DNA of 64,000 nt. Origin: an uncultured Bacteroides sp. Its GTDB lineage: Bacteria; Bacteroidota; Bacteroidia; Bacteroidales; Bacteroidaceae. Of the stretch, positions 63,441-64,000 are shown piece by piece. Below the pieces are notes generated by a model. It was not told the origin of the DNA. It saw only the letters and a list, made by a program, of their open reading frames with translations, and did not search any database. Made by a program: the position numbers and the translations under genes. Positions within the stretch are counted from its first letter, which is position 1, and each line of letters opens with the position of its first letter. The stretch covers positions 22,290-86,289 of the forward strand of contig USEY01000005.1 of assembly GCA_900553815.1 (NCBI GenBank). Reading direction: 5' to 3'.

Positions 63441-63518
63441 TTTCACCATAAATCACTTATTTCCAGCGTCTAATGGTGAAACTTCACCAAAACATCTATT
63501 CCATCTTTTAGTGAAACC
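63441..63518. repeat. Inverted-repeat cluster J (TTTCACC/GGTGAAA)
   Basis: TTTCACCAT (63441-63449) and ATGGTGAAA (63473-63481) form a 9-bp inverted repeat. GGTGAA-AC-TTCACC (63475-63488) is a palindrome, and a GTGAAACC lies at 63511-63518. The 22-bp period is not clear here, so it may be only a relative of the other arrays. Confidence 0.6.
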
Positions 63519-63581
63519 TTCTTACTTTCATCTCTCCTCCCAAAAGCTCTCCTTCCTCCACCCAAAAAAGCTTCTAGATTT

Positions 63582-63623
63582 AATAAAAATGGGCATTCCC
63601 TTTATGTCAGAGAACACCCATTC
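63582..63623 (-). terminator. Terminator of rplT
   Basis: On the minus strand ATGGGTGTTC pairs with GAATGCCCAT (one mismatch), followed by TTTTTATT. Confidence 0.75.
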
Positions 63624-63647
63624 ATCAATAAATATCAGCTATTATAT

Positions 63648-63998
63648 TTATGCTGCTTTAGCTTTAGCAACAATCGCCTTGAATGCTTCGGGGTGATTCA
63701 TTGCTAAATCGGCCAATACCTTACGATTGATTTCAATGCCAGCTTTGTGCAAAGCACCCATCAATTTCGAATAAGACAAACCTTCCATACGAGCTGCAGC
63801 ATTGATACGCTGAATCCACAATGCACGGAAGTTTCTCTTTTTGGCCTTACGGTCACGGAACGCATAAGTCAGACCTTTCTCCCAAGTATTCTTAGCAACG
63901 GTCCATACGTTCTTTCTTGCACCAAAGTAACCTCTGGTTAACTTCAAAATTTTCTTTCTTCTTGCTCTAGAAGCAACATGATTTACTGATCTTGGCAT
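63648..63998 (-). CDS. rplT: 50S ribosomal protein L20
   Basis: A 116-residue ribosomal protein that binds 23S rRNA early in assembly. It begins [20 protein letters not shown], continues with [42 protein letters not shown] (the L20 signature) and ends in an Ala/Lys-rich tail. Full length and complete. The start codon lies 2 nt from the window end, so upstream partners (usually infC, rpmI) are out of view. The stop is followed by a hairpin terminator. Confidence 0.98.
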   Translation of the reverse strand: MPRSVNHVASRARRKKILKLTRGYFGARKNVWTVAKNTWEKGLTYAFRDRKAKKRNFRALWIQRINAAARMEGLSYSKLMGALHKAGIEINRKVLADLAMNHPEAFKAIVAKAKAA

Positions 63999-64000
63999 AG

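Overview
The window is chromosomal DNA of a Bacteroidales gut-type bacterium, most likely a Bacteroides/Phocaeicola relative. The basis is a SusC/SusD pair, a Bacteroidetes HU-like protein that starts MAVPYK, DUF3836 and DUF1573 proteins, a 57-aa histone H1-like protein, and many promoters with the Bacteroides -7 element TAnnTTTG. No species can be fixed from sequence alone. Several gene starts were moved downstream of the longest possible frame on alignment and ribosome-binding grounds, as noted per gene.

Layout. 1-7 kb: housekeeping genes (pseudouridine synthase cut by the left edge, nitroreductase, FabK-like flavoprotein, CrcB fluoride channel, DUF1573, a 2-hydroxyacid-dehydrogenase-like protein, an AlaX tRNA editor, a carboxyltransferase). 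7.3-13 kb: an HU-like protein and a minus-strand pectin-side-chain operon (GH28, DUF4861, GH43). 13-30 kb: core genes and stress/repair genes (FabI, a tetrapyrrole-methylase-family methyltransferase, tRNA-Ala, tRNA-Trp, a UDG-family protein, a Na+/alanine symporter, an AlbA/Schlafen-type protein, a histone-like protein, the radical-SAM/TIGR03915 repair pair, lytic transglycosylase, SDR, MaoC, ABC-F ATPase, GrpE, DnaJ).

29.9-50.8 kb: one long minus-strand polysaccharide/glycan utilisation locus (PUL), with a divergent ROK regulator at 51.1 kb. Its outer part is a Tat-signal DUF4434 protein, an MFS sugar porter, an N-acylglucosamine 2-epimerase, SusC, SusD and a DUF5018 lipoprotein. It continues with two GH10-like (GHL10) lipoproteins, a DUF4434-phosphoesterase fusion, a sialate O-acetylesterase-type esterase, a multi-pass acetyltransferase-like protein and a further DUF4434-discoidin protein. 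No classical, well-studied glycosidase family is present, so the cutting enzymes should be the three DUF4434 and two GHL10 proteins. Two hairpins with T-runs inside the operon probably set the SusCD:enzyme ratio.

52.3-56.6 kb: a translationally coupled wza-wzz-NusG-like-wbuC operon. 57-62 kb: tRNA-Thr, MltG, and an indolepyruvate oxidoreductase (IorA/IorB) plus phenylacetate-CoA ligase operon. 62-64 kb: a probable Bacteroidales-1 type small RNA, repeat arrays and rplT (L20).

The most unusual signal is a set of intergenic arrays (7.9, 23.7, 25.6, 27.7, 35.7, 49.6, 56.8, 62.8, 62.9 and perhaps 63.4 kb). Each is built from several copies of a short palindromic word, repeated every 22 or 23 bp. 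The word differs from locus to locus while the period is kept. Three arrays share GTTTCA-N5/6-TGAAAC, and others share AGTTAACT/AGTGGACT cores. I do not recognise them as CRISPR, REP or a named element of this genus.
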